48,146 bases of DNA from an uncultured Christensenellaceae bacterium (GCA_910587805.1 CAJUNM010000014.1:1-48146), one strand, 5' to 3'. Counted from the first letter of the stretch, positions 1-8,324 are shown. Numbers and translations: made by a program. Notes: generated by a model not told the origin, from the letters alone.

Positions 1-342
1 TCCAACCAGATAGAGGCGGCGCGTGTCGCGATGACGCGTTACACCAAGCGCGGCGGTAAGGTATGGATCTGCATATTCCCGCACAAACCTTATTCCAAAA
101 AGCCTGCGGATACCCGTATGGGTAGCGGTAAGGGCGCGCCCGAGTATTGGGCGGCTGTCGTAAAGCCCGGCACTATCATGTTTGAAATGTCCGGCGTGAG
201 CGAAGTCGTCGCAAGAGAAGCGTTGCGTCTCGCATCGTACAAACTCCCCGTTCGTTGCAAGGTCATGATCCGCGACAAGTCGGAAGCTGCGCCCGTAACT
301 GCGGACGTAACGACCTCGGACGACGAGACCAAGGAGGGCTGA
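1..342 (+). CDS. rplP: 50S ribosomal protein L16 (5' end cut by window)
   Basis: C-terminal part of L16, a large-subunit protein near the peptidyl-transferase centre and the tRNA acceptor/A-site region. The frame is open from base 1 and begins inside the conserved IEAARVAMTRYTKRGG segment, so the true start lies upstream of the window. The conserved MGSGKGAPEYWAAVVKPG loop is present. The tail after KLPVRCKV is an acidic, Thr/Asp/Glu-rich extension of about 20 residues. The stop is 1 base before rpmC, which fits the usual rplP-rpmC-rpsQ coupling. Confidence 0.97.
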   Translation, partial: SNQIEAARVAMTRYTKRGGKVWICIFPHKPYSKKPADTRMGSGKGAPEYWAAVVKPGTIMFEMSGVSEVVAREALRLASYKLPVRCKVMIRDKSEAAPVTADVTTSDDETKEG

Positions 343-343
343 A

Positions 344-550
344 ATGAAAGAGAAAGTTCATGAATTAAGAGACGACGAGCTTAAGCAAAAGTTGGAATCG
401 CTCAAAACCGAATTGTTTAACCTTCGGTTCTCGCACGCGACCGGTCAGCTCGCCAATCCTATGCAGATACAAAACGTAAGACGCGACATTGCGCGTGTCA
501 AGACGGTCATAAGAGAGCGCGAGCTTCGCGCCGACAAGGAGGCCAAATAA
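344..550 (+). CDS. rpmC: 50S ribosomal protein L29
   Basis: L29 is a small two-helix protein at the polypeptide exit tunnel. The 68 residues match the family length, with the typical N-terminal LRDDELKQKLESLKTELFNLRF helix split here by family-conserved leucines, and an NVRRDIARVKTVIRERE second helix. It starts 1 base after the rplP stop. Its TAA overlaps the ATG of rpsQ by one base, so translation is probably coupled. Confidence 0.97.
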   Translation: MKEKVHELRDDELKQKLESLKTELFNLRFSHATGQLANPMQIQNVRRDIARVKTVIRERELRADKEAK

Positions 551-804
551 TGGAGCGCAGCGGCAGAAAGACTCGCGAGGGTATAGTCGTTTCGGACAAG
601 ATGGATAAAACGGTCGTCGTGTCCGTAATCGAAAAGTACAAGCACCCCCTTTATAAGAAGACCATAAAGCGCGTCAAACGTTTCAAAGCGCACGACGAGG
701 CTAACGAGTGCGGTATCGGCGACACGGTCGAGATCACCGAGACCCGCCCTATCTCGAAAGACAAATGCTGGCGCGTTTCGCGCGTCGTCGAAAAGGCGAA
801 ATAA
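550..804 (+). CDS. rpsQ: 30S ribosomal protein S17
   Basis: S17 is an OB-fold primary 16S rRNA-binding protein. The 84-residue length and the motifs GIVVSDKMDKTVVV, YKHPLYKK and DTVEITETRPISKDK are diagnostic. The start codon shares a base with the rpmC stop. An 82-base gap follows before rplN, longer than other gaps in this part of the operon. Confidence 0.97.
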   Translation: MERSGRKTREGIVVSDKMDKTVVVSVIEKYKHPLYKKTIKRVKRFKAHDEANECGIGDTVEITETRPISKDKCWRVSRVVEKAK

Positions 805-858
805 TTTTCGCAAAAACGTCCGATTTTTTCGGGCATGCAATCAAATCACAGGCACACT

Positions 859-872
859 CGCTCGCGAGAGCG
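859..872 (+). promoter_or_regulatory. small GCGA-loop hairpin in the rplN leader
   Basis: A 5-bp stem (CGCTC with GAGCG) closes a GCGA tetraloop, a GNRA-type loop, directly before the AAGGAG ribosome-binding site of rplN. It lies in the 82-base rpsQ-rplN gap. It might affect rplN translation or bind a protein, but so short a hairpin can arise by chance. Confidence 0.3.
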
Positions 873-886
873 TCAAGGAGTAAATC

Positions 887-1255
887 ATGATACAGGCTCA
901 ATCATATCTTAAGGTCGCCGACAACACCGGCGCCAAAGAGATCATGTGCATACAGGTAATGGGCGGTAGCTTGCGTAAGTTCGGCAATATCGGCGATATT
1001 ATAACCGCGTCGGTAAAATCCGCACAGCCGGGCGGCACCGTCAAAAAAGGCGACGTCGTCAAGGCGGTCATCGTGCGCACGCATCAGGGCGTAAACCGTC
1101 CCGACGGATCGCACATTCGTTTCGACGACAACGCCGCCGTTATTATAGACAATCAGAAACAGCCGCGCGGCACGCGTATCTTCGGACCGATAGCGCGTGA
1201 GCTTCGCGACCGTGATTTTACAAAGATCATATCTTTGGCACCCGAAGTGCTCTAA
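887..1255 (+). CDS. rplN: 50S ribosomal protein L14
   Basis: L14 binds 23S rRNA at the subunit interface. The 122 residues are the usual length. Motifs visible are MIQAQSYLKVADNTGAKE at the N-terminus, the KKGDVVKAVIVRT strand pair and the C-terminal FGPIARELRDRDFTKIISLAPEVL, given here only as its flanking elements FGPIAREL and SLAPEVL. An AAGGAG box precedes the ATG. The rplX ribosome-binding site overlaps the stop codon. Confidence 0.97.
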   Translation: MIQAQSYLKVADNTGAKEIMCIQVMGGSLRKFGNIGDIITASVKSAQPGGTVKKGDVVKAVIVRTHQGVNRPDGSHIRFDDNAAVIIDNQKQPRGTRIFGPIARELRDRDFTKIISLAPEVL

Positions 1256-1265
1256 GGAGGCTCAA

Positions 1266-1727
1266 ATGAATCTCAACGTCAGAAAGGGCGACAACGTCAT
1301 AGTTTTGACCGGCAAGGACAAAGGCAAGACCGGCAAAGTATTAGCCACGAGTCCCAAGACCGGCAAAGTATTGGTCGAGGGTGTCAATATCGCTACGCAT
1401 CACAACAAACCGCGTTCGGCTACCGAGCAGGGCGGCATAAAGAAGGTCGAAGCAGGTATCGACGTGAGCAACGTGCAGATCATCTGCCCGTCGTGCAACA
1501 AGAACGCGCGTGTGCGTCACGGCGAAGCGAACGGCAAAGCCGTACGCGTGTGCGCAAAGTGCGGAGCTAATCTCGACGAGAAAAAGGCGGATAAGTCCAA
1601 GAAAAAAGCCGAAAAGAAAGTCAAGAAAGAGCCCGCAGCGAAGAGCGTCAAAAAATCGGCAAAGACCGAGCAAACGGACAATGTTCCCGTCGACAGTGCG
1701 TCGGACGGTAAAACAGATAAGGAGTAA
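1266..1727 (+). CDS. rplX: 50S ribosomal protein L24 with a long charged tail
   Basis: L24 is an assembly initiator that binds 23S rRNA through a KOW domain (residues 3-35, GDNVIVLTGKDKGKTGKV). The ATG at 1266 is chosen because AAGGAGG lies 5 bases upstream and MNLNVRKGD is the family N-terminus; an upstream in-frame start would run into rplN. A CxxC pair (CPSCNKNARV) and a second one (CAKCGA) form the zinc-ribbon-like C-terminal part seen in many L24s. The product is 153 residues, roughly 50 longer than usual. The excess is a Lys/Glu/Ala-rich tail ending in an acidic stretch, probably disordered. Confidence 0.95.
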   Translation: MNLNVRKGDNVIVLTGKDKGKTGKVLATSPKTGKVLVEGVNIATHHNKPRSATEQGGIKKVEAGIDVSNVQIICPSCNKNARVRHGEANGKAVRVCAKCGANLDEKKADKSKKKAEKKVKKEPAAKSVKKSAKTEQTDNVPVDSASDGKTDKE

Positions 1728-1733
1728 ACCGTA

Positions 1734-2339
1734 ATGGCAGAAAAGGCAACAAAAGCCAAGGCGTCGGAAACCGTCGCCGGCAAATCGACAAATCCGGATC
1801 GTTACAGACTGCGCAAGCGTTACCGCGACGAGATTGTGCCCCAGCTCATGAAAGAGCGCGGCTACAAAAACGTCAACGAAGTGCCTAAGCTTGTCAAAAT
1901 AGTGCTCAATATGCGCCTCGGCGACATAAAGGACAACTCCAAGAGCATTCAGCTCGCTCAGGCGGAGCTCGATTCCATAGCCGGACAGCACAGCGTGCTC
2001 GTCAAAGCGAAGAAATCGGTCAGTAACTTCAAGCTGCGCGAGGGACAGTCGATAGCTATAAAAGTTACGCTTCGCGGCGAGAACGCGTACGAATTTTTCG
2101 ACAGACTCGTTTCGATAGCATTGCCGCGCGTTCGCGACTTCCGCGGCGTGTCGGGCAAATCCTTCGACGGCAGAGGCAATTACGCGCTCGGCATCAAGGA
2201 TCAAACGATCTTCCCCGAGATCTCGTACGAGCTTATCGAAAAAATACGCGGCTTCGACGTAGACGTGGTCACCACCGCCAAAACGGACGAGGACGCCAAA
2301 CTGCTGCTGACAAAGCTCGGTATGCCGTTTAAGAATTAA
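1734..2339 (+). CDS. rplE: 50S ribosomal protein L5
   Basis: L5 binds 5S rRNA in the central protuberance and contacts P-site tRNA. The 201 residues include an extra N-terminal segment of about 20 residues rich in Lys/Ala/Thr before the standard start RYRLRKRYRDEIVPQLM. Family motifs present are KIVLNMRLGD, KKSVSNFKLREGQSIA and the GNYALGIKDQTIFPEI region. It starts 6 bases after rplX. Confidence 0.97.
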   Translation: MAEKATKAKASETVAGKSTNPDRYRLRKRYRDEIVPQLMKERGYKNVNEVPKLVKIVLNMRLGDIKDNSKSIQLAQAELDSIAGQHSVLVKAKKSVSNFKLREGQSIAIKVTLRGENAYEFFDRLVSIALPRVRDFRGVSGKSFDGRGNYALGIKDQTIFPEISYELIEKIRGFDVDVVTTAKTDEDAKLLLTKLGMPFKN

Positions 2340-2349
2340 GGAGTGTATT

Positions 2350-2535
2350 ATGGCTAAAAAGGCGATGATAAATAAACAGCAAAGAACGCCCAAGTACAAG
2401 ACGCGCGCGTACACGCGCTGCAGCGTCTGCGGCCGTCCTCATTCCGTGCTCAAAAAGTACGGTATTTGCAGAATTTGCTTTCGTAATCTTGCGTACAAGG
2501 GCGAAATCCCCGGCGTAAAGAAGTCGAGCTGGTAA
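2350..2535 (+). CDS. rpsN: 30S ribosomal protein S14, zinc-binding (type Z)
   Basis: S14 is a head protein of the 30S subunit. At 61 residues this is the short form, with CSVCGRPHSVLKK followed by CRIC giving a Cys4 zinc site, and the conserved FR-LAYKGEIPGVKKSSW end. The zinc form in the spc operon is standard for Gram-positive bacteria. No zinc-free paralogue is seen in the window. Confidence 0.97.
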   Translation: MAKKAMINKQQRTPKYKTRAYTRCSVCGRPHSVLKKYGICRICFRNLAYKGEIPGVKKSSW

Positions 2536-2547
2536 GGAGGTAGAGTT

Positions 2548-2946
2548 ATGGTTACAACAGATCCTATTGCGGACTTGCTCACGCGTATTCGTAATGCTAT
2601 TACGGCGCGTCACGAAACCGTATCCATTCCCGCGTCCAAGATGAAAAAGGCTATAGTCGACATACTCGTCGACGAGGGCTTTGTGGCATCGGGCGACATT
2701 GCGGAAGAGAACGGACACAAGAACATCAAGGTCGTTCTTAAGTACGACGGTAAAAACCGTAATGCTATCACCAACTTAAAGCGCATCAGTAAACCCGGTC
2801 TGCGCGTGTACTGCGGATGCGAGGACTTGCCCAAGGTCTTAGGCGGCTACGGCATAGCTCTCATTTCCACGTCTCGCGGCGTCATGACCGATAAAAAGGC
2901 GCGCGAACTCAAAGTAGGCGGCGAAGTGCTCGCTTACGTATGGTAG
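2548..2946 (+). CDS. rpsH: 30S ribosomal protein S8
   Basis: S8 binds the central domain of 16S rRNA and in other bacteria acts as translational repressor of the spc operon. The 132 residues carry MVTTDPIADLLTRIRNA at the start and GVMTDKKARELKVGGEVLAYVW near the end, seen as GVMTDKKAR and GGEVLAYVW. AAGGAGGT lies 7 bases upstream of the ATG. Confidence 0.97.
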   Translation: MVTTDPIADLLTRIRNAITARHETVSIPASKMKKAIVDILVDEGFVASGDIAEENGHKNIKVVLKYDGKNRNAITNLKRISKPGLRVYCGCEDLPKVLGGYGIALISTSRGVMTDKKARELKVGGEVLAYVW

Positions 2947-2956
2947 GAGGAACGTT

Positions 2957-3502
2957 ATGTCACGTATAGGCAGAAAACATATAGACGTTCCGGCAGACGT
3001 TACCGTAAAGTTCGAGAACGGCGTCGTAACGGTCAAGGGCAAGCTCGGCGAGCTTAAAAGAGAAGTCAAATGCTCGGATATAGACGTTAAGATCGAGTCG
3101 GGCGTGGTCAAGGTAGAGCGCGCCAACGACGCGAAACAGACCCGCGCGTATCACGGCTTGTACCGTCAGCTCATAGCGGACATGGTATCGGGCGTGCAAA
3201 AGCCGTTCACCAAAACGGTCATCGTGTCCGGCGTCGGTTACAAGTGCGCTGTCACGGGCAACAAGCTCGTAATGAACATCGGCTATTCCAAGCCCGTAGA
3301 GTTCACCGTGCCCGAGGGCATAACGGTCACTTGCCCCGATCCGCTCCAGATAGTAGTAAGCGGTATCAACAAAGAATTTGTCGGCGAGGTCGCCGCGCAG
3401 ATCAAAGCCAAGCGTCCTGTCGAGCCGTATCACGGCTACGGTATGCACTACAGCAACGAGGTCGTGGTCAGAAAAGAAGCCAAGACCGCCGGTAAGAAAT
3501 AG
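2957..3502 (+). CDS. rplF: 50S ribosomal protein L6
   Basis: L6 sits at the factor-binding stalk base of the large subunit and has two tandem L6 folds. The 181 residues are normal. Visible motifs are MSRIGRKHIDVPADV, a central VSGVGYKCAV and the C-terminal RPVEPYHGYGMHYSNE, a variant of the family's PEPYKGKGIRY. The stop codon overlaps the ribosome-binding site of rplR. Confidence 0.97.
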   Translation: MSRIGRKHIDVPADVTVKFENGVVTVKGKLGELKREVKCSDIDVKIESGVVKVERANDAKQTRAYHGLYRQLIADMVSGVQKPFTKTVIVSGVGYKCAVTGNKLVMNIGYSKPVEFTVPEGITVTCPDPLQIVVSGINKEFVGEVAAQIKAKRPVEPYHGYGMHYSNEVVVRKEAKTAGKK

Positions 3503-3513
3503 GAGAATAGGCA

Positions 3514-3876
3514 ATGATTAAGAACATAGATAAAAACAAAATACGTATGAAGCGCCATAAGCGCCTGCGCCATGACCTTAAAGGCACGGCGGAGCGTCCG
3601 CGCCTTTCCGTATACCGTTCCACGAACAACGTGTACGTTCAGATAATCGACGACGTTAAAGGCGTCACCCTCGTTTCCGCCGGCACCAAAGCCAAGGGCG
3701 TTAGCGTAAAGGGCATGAGCAAGACTCAGGCTGCCGAAGCTGTCGGCAAAGCCGTCGCCGAAAAAGCGCAAAAATGCGGAATTACCGAAGTGGTTTTCGA
3801 CCGCGGCGGGTATCTTTACACAGGCAGGGTCAAGGCTCTCGCCGACGCGGCACGCGCCGCAGGGCTTAAATTTTAG
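3514..3876 (+). CDS. rplR: 50S ribosomal protein L18
   Basis: L18 carries 5S rRNA into the central protuberance. The 120 residues contain RHKRLRHDLKGTAERPRLSV, IIDDVKGVTLVSAGT and the end VVFDRGGYLYTGRVKALADAA. An AGGAG site lies 8 bases before the ATG. Confidence 0.97.
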   Translation: MIKNIDKNKIRMKRHKRLRHDLKGTAERPRLSVYRSTNNVYVQIIDDVKGVTLVSAGTKAKGVSVKGMSKTQAAEAVGKAVAEKAQKCGITEVVFDRGGYLYTGRVKALADAARAAGLKF

Positions 3877-3884
3877 GAGTGATC

Positions 3885-4403
3885 ATGGCACGCGAAGAGT
3901 TCAGAAAGAAAAGAGATAAGGACGTCGTCGACGACGGCATCAAGACCAAGCTCGTAACAACGCGCAGAGTTTGCAAAGTTGTCAAGGGCGGACGTAACAG
4001 CAGCTTTGCCGCGCTCGTTGTAGCGGGCGACGGTAAGGGCAGAGTCGGCGTAGGCATGGGCAAAGCGACCGAAGTTCCCGAGGCTATCAAAAAGGCGGAA
4101 CAAGCGGCGCGTCGCAACATGAAAAAGATCTCGCTCAACGGCACCGCTATCCCGCACGAGACGGTCGGCAAGTTCGCATGCAGCGAAGTATTGCTCCGCC
4201 CCGCACCCGAAGGTCGAGGCGTTATCGCAGGCGGCAGCGTGCGTGCGGTTCTCGAGGTCTGCGGTATCAACAATATCACGACCAAGTGCTACGGCTCGCG
4301 TAATCCCATAAACGTCGTAAAAGCGACCATGTGCGCGCTCGAAAGCCTGAGAACGGCGGACGAGGTGGCGGCGATACGCGGCAAAACCGTAGAGGAATTA
4401 TAA
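3885..4403 (+). CDS. rpsE: 30S ribosomal protein S5
   Basis: S5 helps form the mRNA entry channel and affects decoding fidelity. ATG 3885 is preferred over an in-frame GTG at 3879 because the AGGAG box (3875-3879) would overlap that GTG but lies 5 bases from the ATG. The 172-residue product has the dsRBD-like N-terminal domain (VVKGGRNSSFAALVVAGDGK) and the conserved RPAPEGRGVIAGGSVRAVLE loop. A 380-base gap with repeats separates it from rpmD, unusual for this operon. Confidence 0.97.
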   Translation: MAREEFRKKRDKDVVDDGIKTKLVTTRRVCKVVKGGRNSSFAALVVAGDGKGRVGVGMGKATEVPEAIKKAEQAARRNMKKISLNGTAIPHETVGKFACSEVLLRPAPEGRGVIAGGSVRAVLEVCGINNITTKCYGSRNPINVVKATMCALESLRTADEVAAIRGKTVEEL

Positions 4404-4624
4404 CGCCGTATCCATCGCGTGATACGGGTTACGTTCGTCTCGGCGGCTTGGTCATGTACATCGGTGTACACTCCCGTCGCAACCACAGGTTGGCTTTCGT
4501 CAATCACTACACAATAAAGAGTGAGAACGTAAGTAAAAGATCGCGCAGCATTGGGCTGCTTACCCGTCTGACGCGCGGCTACGCCGTTATTAAGGGCTTT
4601 GCGTTACTCGTATCTACGCCGTTA
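4401..4624 (+). repeat. hairpin repeat copy A, between rpsE and rpmD
   Basis: The element starts on the rpsE stop codon (TAACGCCGTA) and ends with a near-complementary TACGCCGTTA at 4615-4624; another TACGCCGTTA is at 4580-4589. An inner hairpin pairs TGTAC (4455-4459) with GTACA (4466-4470) in the motif GGTCAnnnnn...ACTCCCGTCG, which is shared with copies at 6779, 8789 and 9098. A second module after about 4540 (GGGCTGC then GCGCGGCTACG) is also found after copy D. No gene is seen in 4404-4783; open frames here are short and unlike any family I know. Confidence 0.7.
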
Positions 4625-4667
4625 AAGGCAGTTGATGCAAGCGCGGCATTGCTCCCCTCCAATTGTC

Positions 4668-4712
4668 ATTCCGAGCGGAGCGAGCAAAGCGAGCGTAGTC
4701 GAGGAATCTTAT
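4668..4712 (+). repeat. ATTCCGAGCG/GAGGAATCT dispersed repeat
   Basis: A short inverted element, CATTCCGAGCGGAGCGAG at its left and GTCGAGGAATCTTA at its right, separated by GAGCG-type repeats. ATTCC and GGAAT form the outer stem. Related ends occur at 9354-9387 and, in a shorter form, at 41817-41832. It looks like a dispersed palindromic intergenic repeat, not a gene. Confidence 0.55.
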
Positions 4713-4783
4713 AAACGGTGCGATAAACGTCGCCAATCTATAAAAAACTTCCAACATTCGATTGGAAATCGGAGAGCAATAAA

Positions 4784-4993
4784 ATGGCTACTAAAAAAGC
4801 GGAAAAAGAAAAGTTGCTTTGCGTTACGCTCGTTAAGAGCACCGCAGGCTGCTTGATAAAACAGAAGCGCACGGTCGAAGCTTTGGGACTTAAAAAGCTT
4901 CATCAGTCGGTAACCGTAAAGGACAACGACGCCATGCGCGGAATGATTCACGTCGTTAACCACTTGGTTAGCGTCAGCGAAGTGGAGGCATAA
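4784..4993 (+). CDS. rpmD: 50S ribosomal protein L30
   Basis: L30 is a small single-domain large-subunit protein. The family core is TLVKSTAGCLIKQKRTVEALGL followed by the RGMIHVVNHLVSV helix, seen here as IKQKRTVEALGL and MIHVVNHLVSV. The 69 residues include a Lys-rich N-terminal addition of about ten residues (MATKKAEKEK). Start choice is fixed by GGAG about 10 bases upstream and by lack of conservation further up. The stop is 2 bases before rplO. Confidence 0.96.
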   Translation: MATKKAEKEKLLCVTLVKSTAGCLIKQKRTVEALGLKKLHQSVTVKDNDAMRGMIHVVNHLVSVSEVEA

Positions 4994-4995
4994 TT

Positions 4996-5442
4996 ATGAA
5001 AATGCACGCATTGATGCCGGCGGACGGCGCGCGCACCAAAGCCAAACGTTTGGGACGCGGCACGGGTTCGGGTCTCGGCAAAACGTCCGGTAAAGGTCAC
5101 AAAGGTCAGTGGGCGAGAAGCGGCGGCGGCGTACGTCCCGGGTTCGAGGGCGGACAGATCACGCTTTCGCGCAGACTGCCCAAGCGCGGCTTTAACAACA
5201 AGTTCGCCAAAGAGTTCACCACGGTCAATGTGGATAAGCTCAACGTTTTTGACGACGGCACGGTTGTCGACCTCAAGCTTTTGGTCGAGGCGGGCGTCGT
5301 TAAAAAGGTCGAAGAGTACGGACTCAAAATTTTGGGCGACGGCGAAATCACCAAAAAGCTTACCGTAAAAGCGGCAAAGTTCACAGCTTCCGCCAAGGAA
5401 AAGATAGAAAAAGCCGGCGGAAAGGCGGAGATCGATGTTTGA
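4996..5442 (+). CDS. rplO: 50S ribosomal protein L15
   Basis: L15 is an assembly protein in the core of the 50S subunit. The Gly/Arg-rich N-terminal extension (RLGRGTGSGLGKTSGKGHKG, then GGGVRPGFEGGQ) and the folded C-terminal half are typical, and the 148-residue length is normal. Its last 8 bases overlap the start of secY, giving translational coupling between L15 and the translocon subunit. Confidence 0.97.
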   Translation: MKMHALMPADGARTKAKRLGRGTGSGLGKTSGKGHKGQWARSGGGVRPGFEGGQITLSRRLPKRGFNNKFAKEFTTVNVDKLNVFDDGTVVDLKLLVEAGVVKKVEEYGLKILGDGEITKKLTVKAAKFTASAKEKIEKAGGKAEIDV

Positions 5443-6784
5443 AACACTGAAAAACGCTTTCAAGAATAAAGAGGTGCGCACGAAGATACTGATCACGCTT
5501 GCGCTTCTCTTTATTTATCGTTTGGGTTGCTGGATACCTGTCCCGGGCATAAACCCCGAGATATTCCAGAGCGAAACGGGTACTGATTCGTTGCTCGGGC
5601 TTATCGGCGCGGTTACCGGTAATGCGTTGCAAAACGGCGCGCTGTTTGCGATAGGCATAACGCCGTACATCAATGCGTCGATCATATTGCAGCTGCTCAC
5701 GGTCGCCATACCGAGACTTCAAGAATACTCGAAACAGGGCGACGAGGGCAAAAAGAAGATCACGCAGATCACGCGCTACATCACCATCGCGCTTGCGACT
5801 ATTCAGTCGGTAGGTATCGTGGTGTCGTATGCGACGAGCGGCGCGCTCAGCACCAACCTGTTCGGACCTATGACGCAGGATTGGCTCGTGGGAATGTTCG
5901 TTTGCATCATACTCATCGCAGGTTCTATGCTCACGATGTGGTTGGGCGAGCGCATCACCGATTACGGCGTAGGTAACGGCATAAGCCTGATAATCTTCGT
6001 AGGTATCATATCGTCCGCCGGTCTTTCGATCATAGACAGATTCCAAGCATGGTTCGGCGTAGGCGATTATACGTCGCCGAGCGAGACCGCGCCTTGGGAG
6101 CTTTTGACCTTCTTGCTGTTGGTCATAGCGATATTCATGCTCATAGTATTTGTGGAGCTTGCCGAGCGCAGAGTGCCCGTGCAGTACGCAAAACAGATAA
6201 AGGGCAGAAAGCAGTACGGCGGTCAGTCCACTTATATCCCGATCAAGGTCAATGCGAGCGGCGTTCTGCCGATAATATTCGCAACGGCTATAATCACCTT
6301 CCCGCAAATGATCGCGCAAATGATCGCGCCAGCAAGCGAAGGTGCGGCTAAGTTCTACGATTGGTGGAACACGTGGTTGGGCGCGGGCAGCAGCTATCCG
6401 TTCTATTATATACTCGTCGCGCTGTTGATACTGTTTTTCTCGTATTTTTACGCGCAGATACAGTTCAATCCCGAGGACATCTCGAGAAACATTCAGCAAT
6501 ACGGCGGCATGATAAACGGTATACGCCCGGGCAAACAGACCACGGAGTACTTGGCTACTATATCGAAACGTCTTACGCTGTTCGGCGCGCTGTTCTTGAC
6601 GATAATCGCGCTGATACCGTCGGTAATATTCGCACCGCTGTCAAACGCGGGATTGTTCGGAACGTCGCTCGTAAACGCGTTTTCGGCAACGGGTATGCTG
6701 ATAGTCGTTTCGGTCGCGCTCGAGTTCGATAAGCAGTTGCAGAGCTTGCTTATGATGAAGCAGTACAAGGGCTTCTTAAAATAA
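5435..6784 (+). CDS. secY: Preprotein translocase subunit SecY
   Basis: SecY is the channel of the Sec translocon in the cytoplasmic membrane. The 449 residues have ten hydrophobic segments in the usual pattern, starting with ILITLALLFIYRLGCWIPVPG. The conserved loops GITPYINASIILQLL and ERRVPVQYAKQIKGRKQYGG (shortened here to RRVPVQYAKQ) are present, as is the C-terminal VALEFDKQLQSLLMMKQYKGFL region. It overlaps rplO by 8 bases. The stop codon lies inside the left arm of repeat copy B. Confidence 0.97.
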   Translation: MFETLKNAFKNKEVRTKILITLALLFIYRLGCWIPVPGINPEIFQSETGTDSLLGLIGAVTGNALQNGALFAIGITPYINASIILQLLTVAIPRLQEYSKQGDEGKKKITQITRYITIALATIQSVGIVVSYATSGALSTNLFGPMTQDWLVGMFVCIILIAGSMLTMWLGERITDYGVGNGISLIIFVGIISSAGLSIIDRFQAWFGVGDYTSPSETAPWELLTFLLLVIAIFMLIVFVELAERRVPVQYAKQIKGRKQYGGQSTYIPIKVNASGVLPIIFATAIITFPQMIAQMIAPASEGAAKFYDWWNTWLGAGSSYPFYYILVALLILFFSYFYAQIQFNPEDISRNIQQYGGMINGIRPGKQTTEYLATISKRLTLFGALFLTIIALIPSVIFAPLSNAGLFGTSLVNAFSATGMLIVVSVALEFDKQLQSLLMMKQYKGFLK

Positions 6785-6904
6785 GGCGTATCCGCGGCGT
6801 TATGCTGCGTCAGCCGTCGCGCCGCCCTCGGTCATGTAGGTGGGCTACATTCCCGTCGGTCGGCACTCGGATCTCCTTGCCTAACTTGCGTCTACACCTT
6901 ATTT
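6779..6904 (+). repeat. hairpin repeat copy B, between secY and adk
   Basis: Outer arms AAATAAGGCGTA (6779-6790) and TACACCTTATTT (6893-6904) pair across the element with one G-U position; the left arm includes the secY stop codon. The inner hairpin pairs TGTAG (6835-6839) with CTACA (6845-6849). The core between the arms is nearly identical to copy D except in this inner hairpin, where both strands differ together. No coding potential is seen. Confidence 0.75.
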
Positions 6905-6959
6905 ATACGCAGGAACGGCAATTACATTGGCAAAGCCAACAACAAATCGAGGTAACAAA

Positions 6960-7577
6960 TTGAACATTATCATTATGGGCGCGCCGGGATCCGGCAAGGG
7001 CACGCAAGCAGCGCAGATTTGCAAAACGCACAATATACCTCATATTTCCACCGGCGACATACTCCGCAAGAACATAGCGGAAGGTACGGAGCTTGGCAAG
7101 CAAGCCAAAGCGTTCATGGACGCAGGCAAGCTTGTACCCGACACGCTCGTCATCGAGCTGATAAAAGTACGATTGAGCGAGCCGGATTGCAAAAACGGGT
7201 TCTTGCTCGACGGGTTTCCGAGAAACAAGGCGCAAGCGGACGTGCTCGGCGGTATAGTCGATATAGACGTTGCGCTGTACCTCGACGTGGACTTGTCGGT
7301 AATAGCCGACCGCATGGCGAGCCGCAGAGCTTGCCCTGCGTGCGGGTTCACTACGAGCGTGCAAGCCGCGCCGAACGGAAAATGCCGCGAGTGCGGAGCG
7401 GAGCTTATTATCCGCGACGACGACAAGCGCGAAGTGGTGGAACATCGCTTGAAGGTTTACGCCGAACAAGCCGCGCCGCTCGTCGATTACTACAAGGCTA
7501 AAGGCGTGCTCAAGACCGTGAACGGTATGGGCAGTATCGAGGCGGTAAACGCCGAGATCGAGGAAGCGCTTAAATGA
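6960..7577 (+). CDS. adk: Adenylate kinase
   Basis: Adenylate kinase interconverts 2 ADP and ATP plus AMP in the cytosol. The P-loop is GAPGSGKGTQ, followed by the AMP-binding STGDILR and the LLDGFPRNKAQA segments. The lid domain carries two CxxC pairs (CPAC and CREC), a zinc site common in Gram-positive enzymes. The TTG at 6960 is chosen since GAGGT lies 6 bases upstream and LNIIIMGAPG is the family N-terminus; an in-frame TTG at 6927 would add 11 unconserved residues. The product has 205 residues. The stop overlaps map by 4 bases. Confidence 0.95.
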   Translation: MNIIIMGAPGSGKGTQAAQICKTHNIPHISTGDILRKNIAEGTELGKQAKAFMDAGKLVPDTLVIELIKVRLSEPDCKNGFLLDGFPRNKAQADVLGGIVDIDVALYLDVDLSVIADRMASRRACPACGFTTSVQAAPNGKCRECGAELIIRDDDKREVVEHRLKVYAEQAAPLVDYYKAKGVLKTVNGMGSIEAVNAEIEEALK

Positions 7578-8314
7578 TCGTCAAGTACGACACCGAGCGA
7601 AACGGCATGCGTGCCGCGAGCCGCGTGGTAAAAGCGGCGCTCGACGAAGCGCAGAACATGATAAGACCGGGCGTGACAACGCTCGAGATCGACGCGGTGA
7701 TAGAAAAGACGATACGCGCTATGGGCGCGATCCCGTCGAGCAAAGGATTTTGCGGCTATCCCAATGCGTCGTGCATATCGGTAAACGACGTCGTCGTCCA
7801 CGGCATACCGAGCTTGCAAGTGATCAAATCGGGCGACATAGTGTCTGTCGACATTACCGCACTTTTGAACGGATACCAAGGCGACGCGGCGCGGACATTC
7901 GCGGTAGGCGACGTTGCTCAAGCCGATCTCGACTTGATCGATGCGGCGGAAGCGGCGTTCTTTATCGGGATCGAAAACGCCAAAGCGGGCGGACGCATCG
8001 GCGACGTGTCGAGCGCGATACAGCTCTATTCGGAGCTTCACGGCTACGGAGTTGTAAGAGCGCTTACCGGTCACGGCATCGGGCATAAGATGCACGAGGC
8101 GCCCGAAGTTCCCAACTTCGGTAAAAAGGGCACGGGCGCGCCGCTCAAAGCGGGACTGTGTTTGGCGGTAGAGCCGATGATAACGCGCGGCACGTGGCAG
8201 GTCAAGATCGATCGCGACGGTTGGACGGCTCGCACCAAGGACGGGAGCAATGCCGCGCACTACGAAAACACTGTAATAGTGACGGACGGCGCGCCCGAAA
8301 TACTCACGCTTTAG
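7574..8314 (+). CDS. map: Methionine aminopeptidase, type I
   Basis: This enzyme removes the initiator Met from new proteins. The five metal ligands are visible: Asp in VSVDITA, Asp in GDAARTF, His in GHGIGHKMHEAPEVPNFG (as GIGHKMHEAP), Glu in VEPMI and Glu in YENTVIV. The substrate His lies in VVHGIPS. At 246 residues it is the short bacterial form without an N-terminal extension. ATGA overlap with adk indicates coupling; the adk-map pair inside the spc operon is standard. Confidence 0.96.
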   Translation: MIVKYDTERNGMRAASRVVKAALDEAQNMIRPGVTTLEIDAVIEKTIRAMGAIPSSKGFCGYPNASCISVNDVVVHGIPSLQVIKSGDIVSVDITALLNGYQGDAARTFAVGDVAQADLDLIDAAEAAFFIGIENAKAGGRIGDVSSAIQLYSELHGYGVVRALTGHGIGHKMHEAPEVPNFGKKGTGAPLKAGLCLAVEPMITRGTWQVKIDRDGWTARTKDGSNAAHYENTVIVTDGAPEILTL

Positions 8315-8324
8315 GAGTAACGCT

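Noticed and set aside
1341..2414. Long open frame on the minus strand opposite rplX and rplE
   Set aside because: It is antisense to two conserved ribosomal genes and is a by-product of their GC-rich third positions; several similar long antisense frames elsewhere were dismissed for the same reason.
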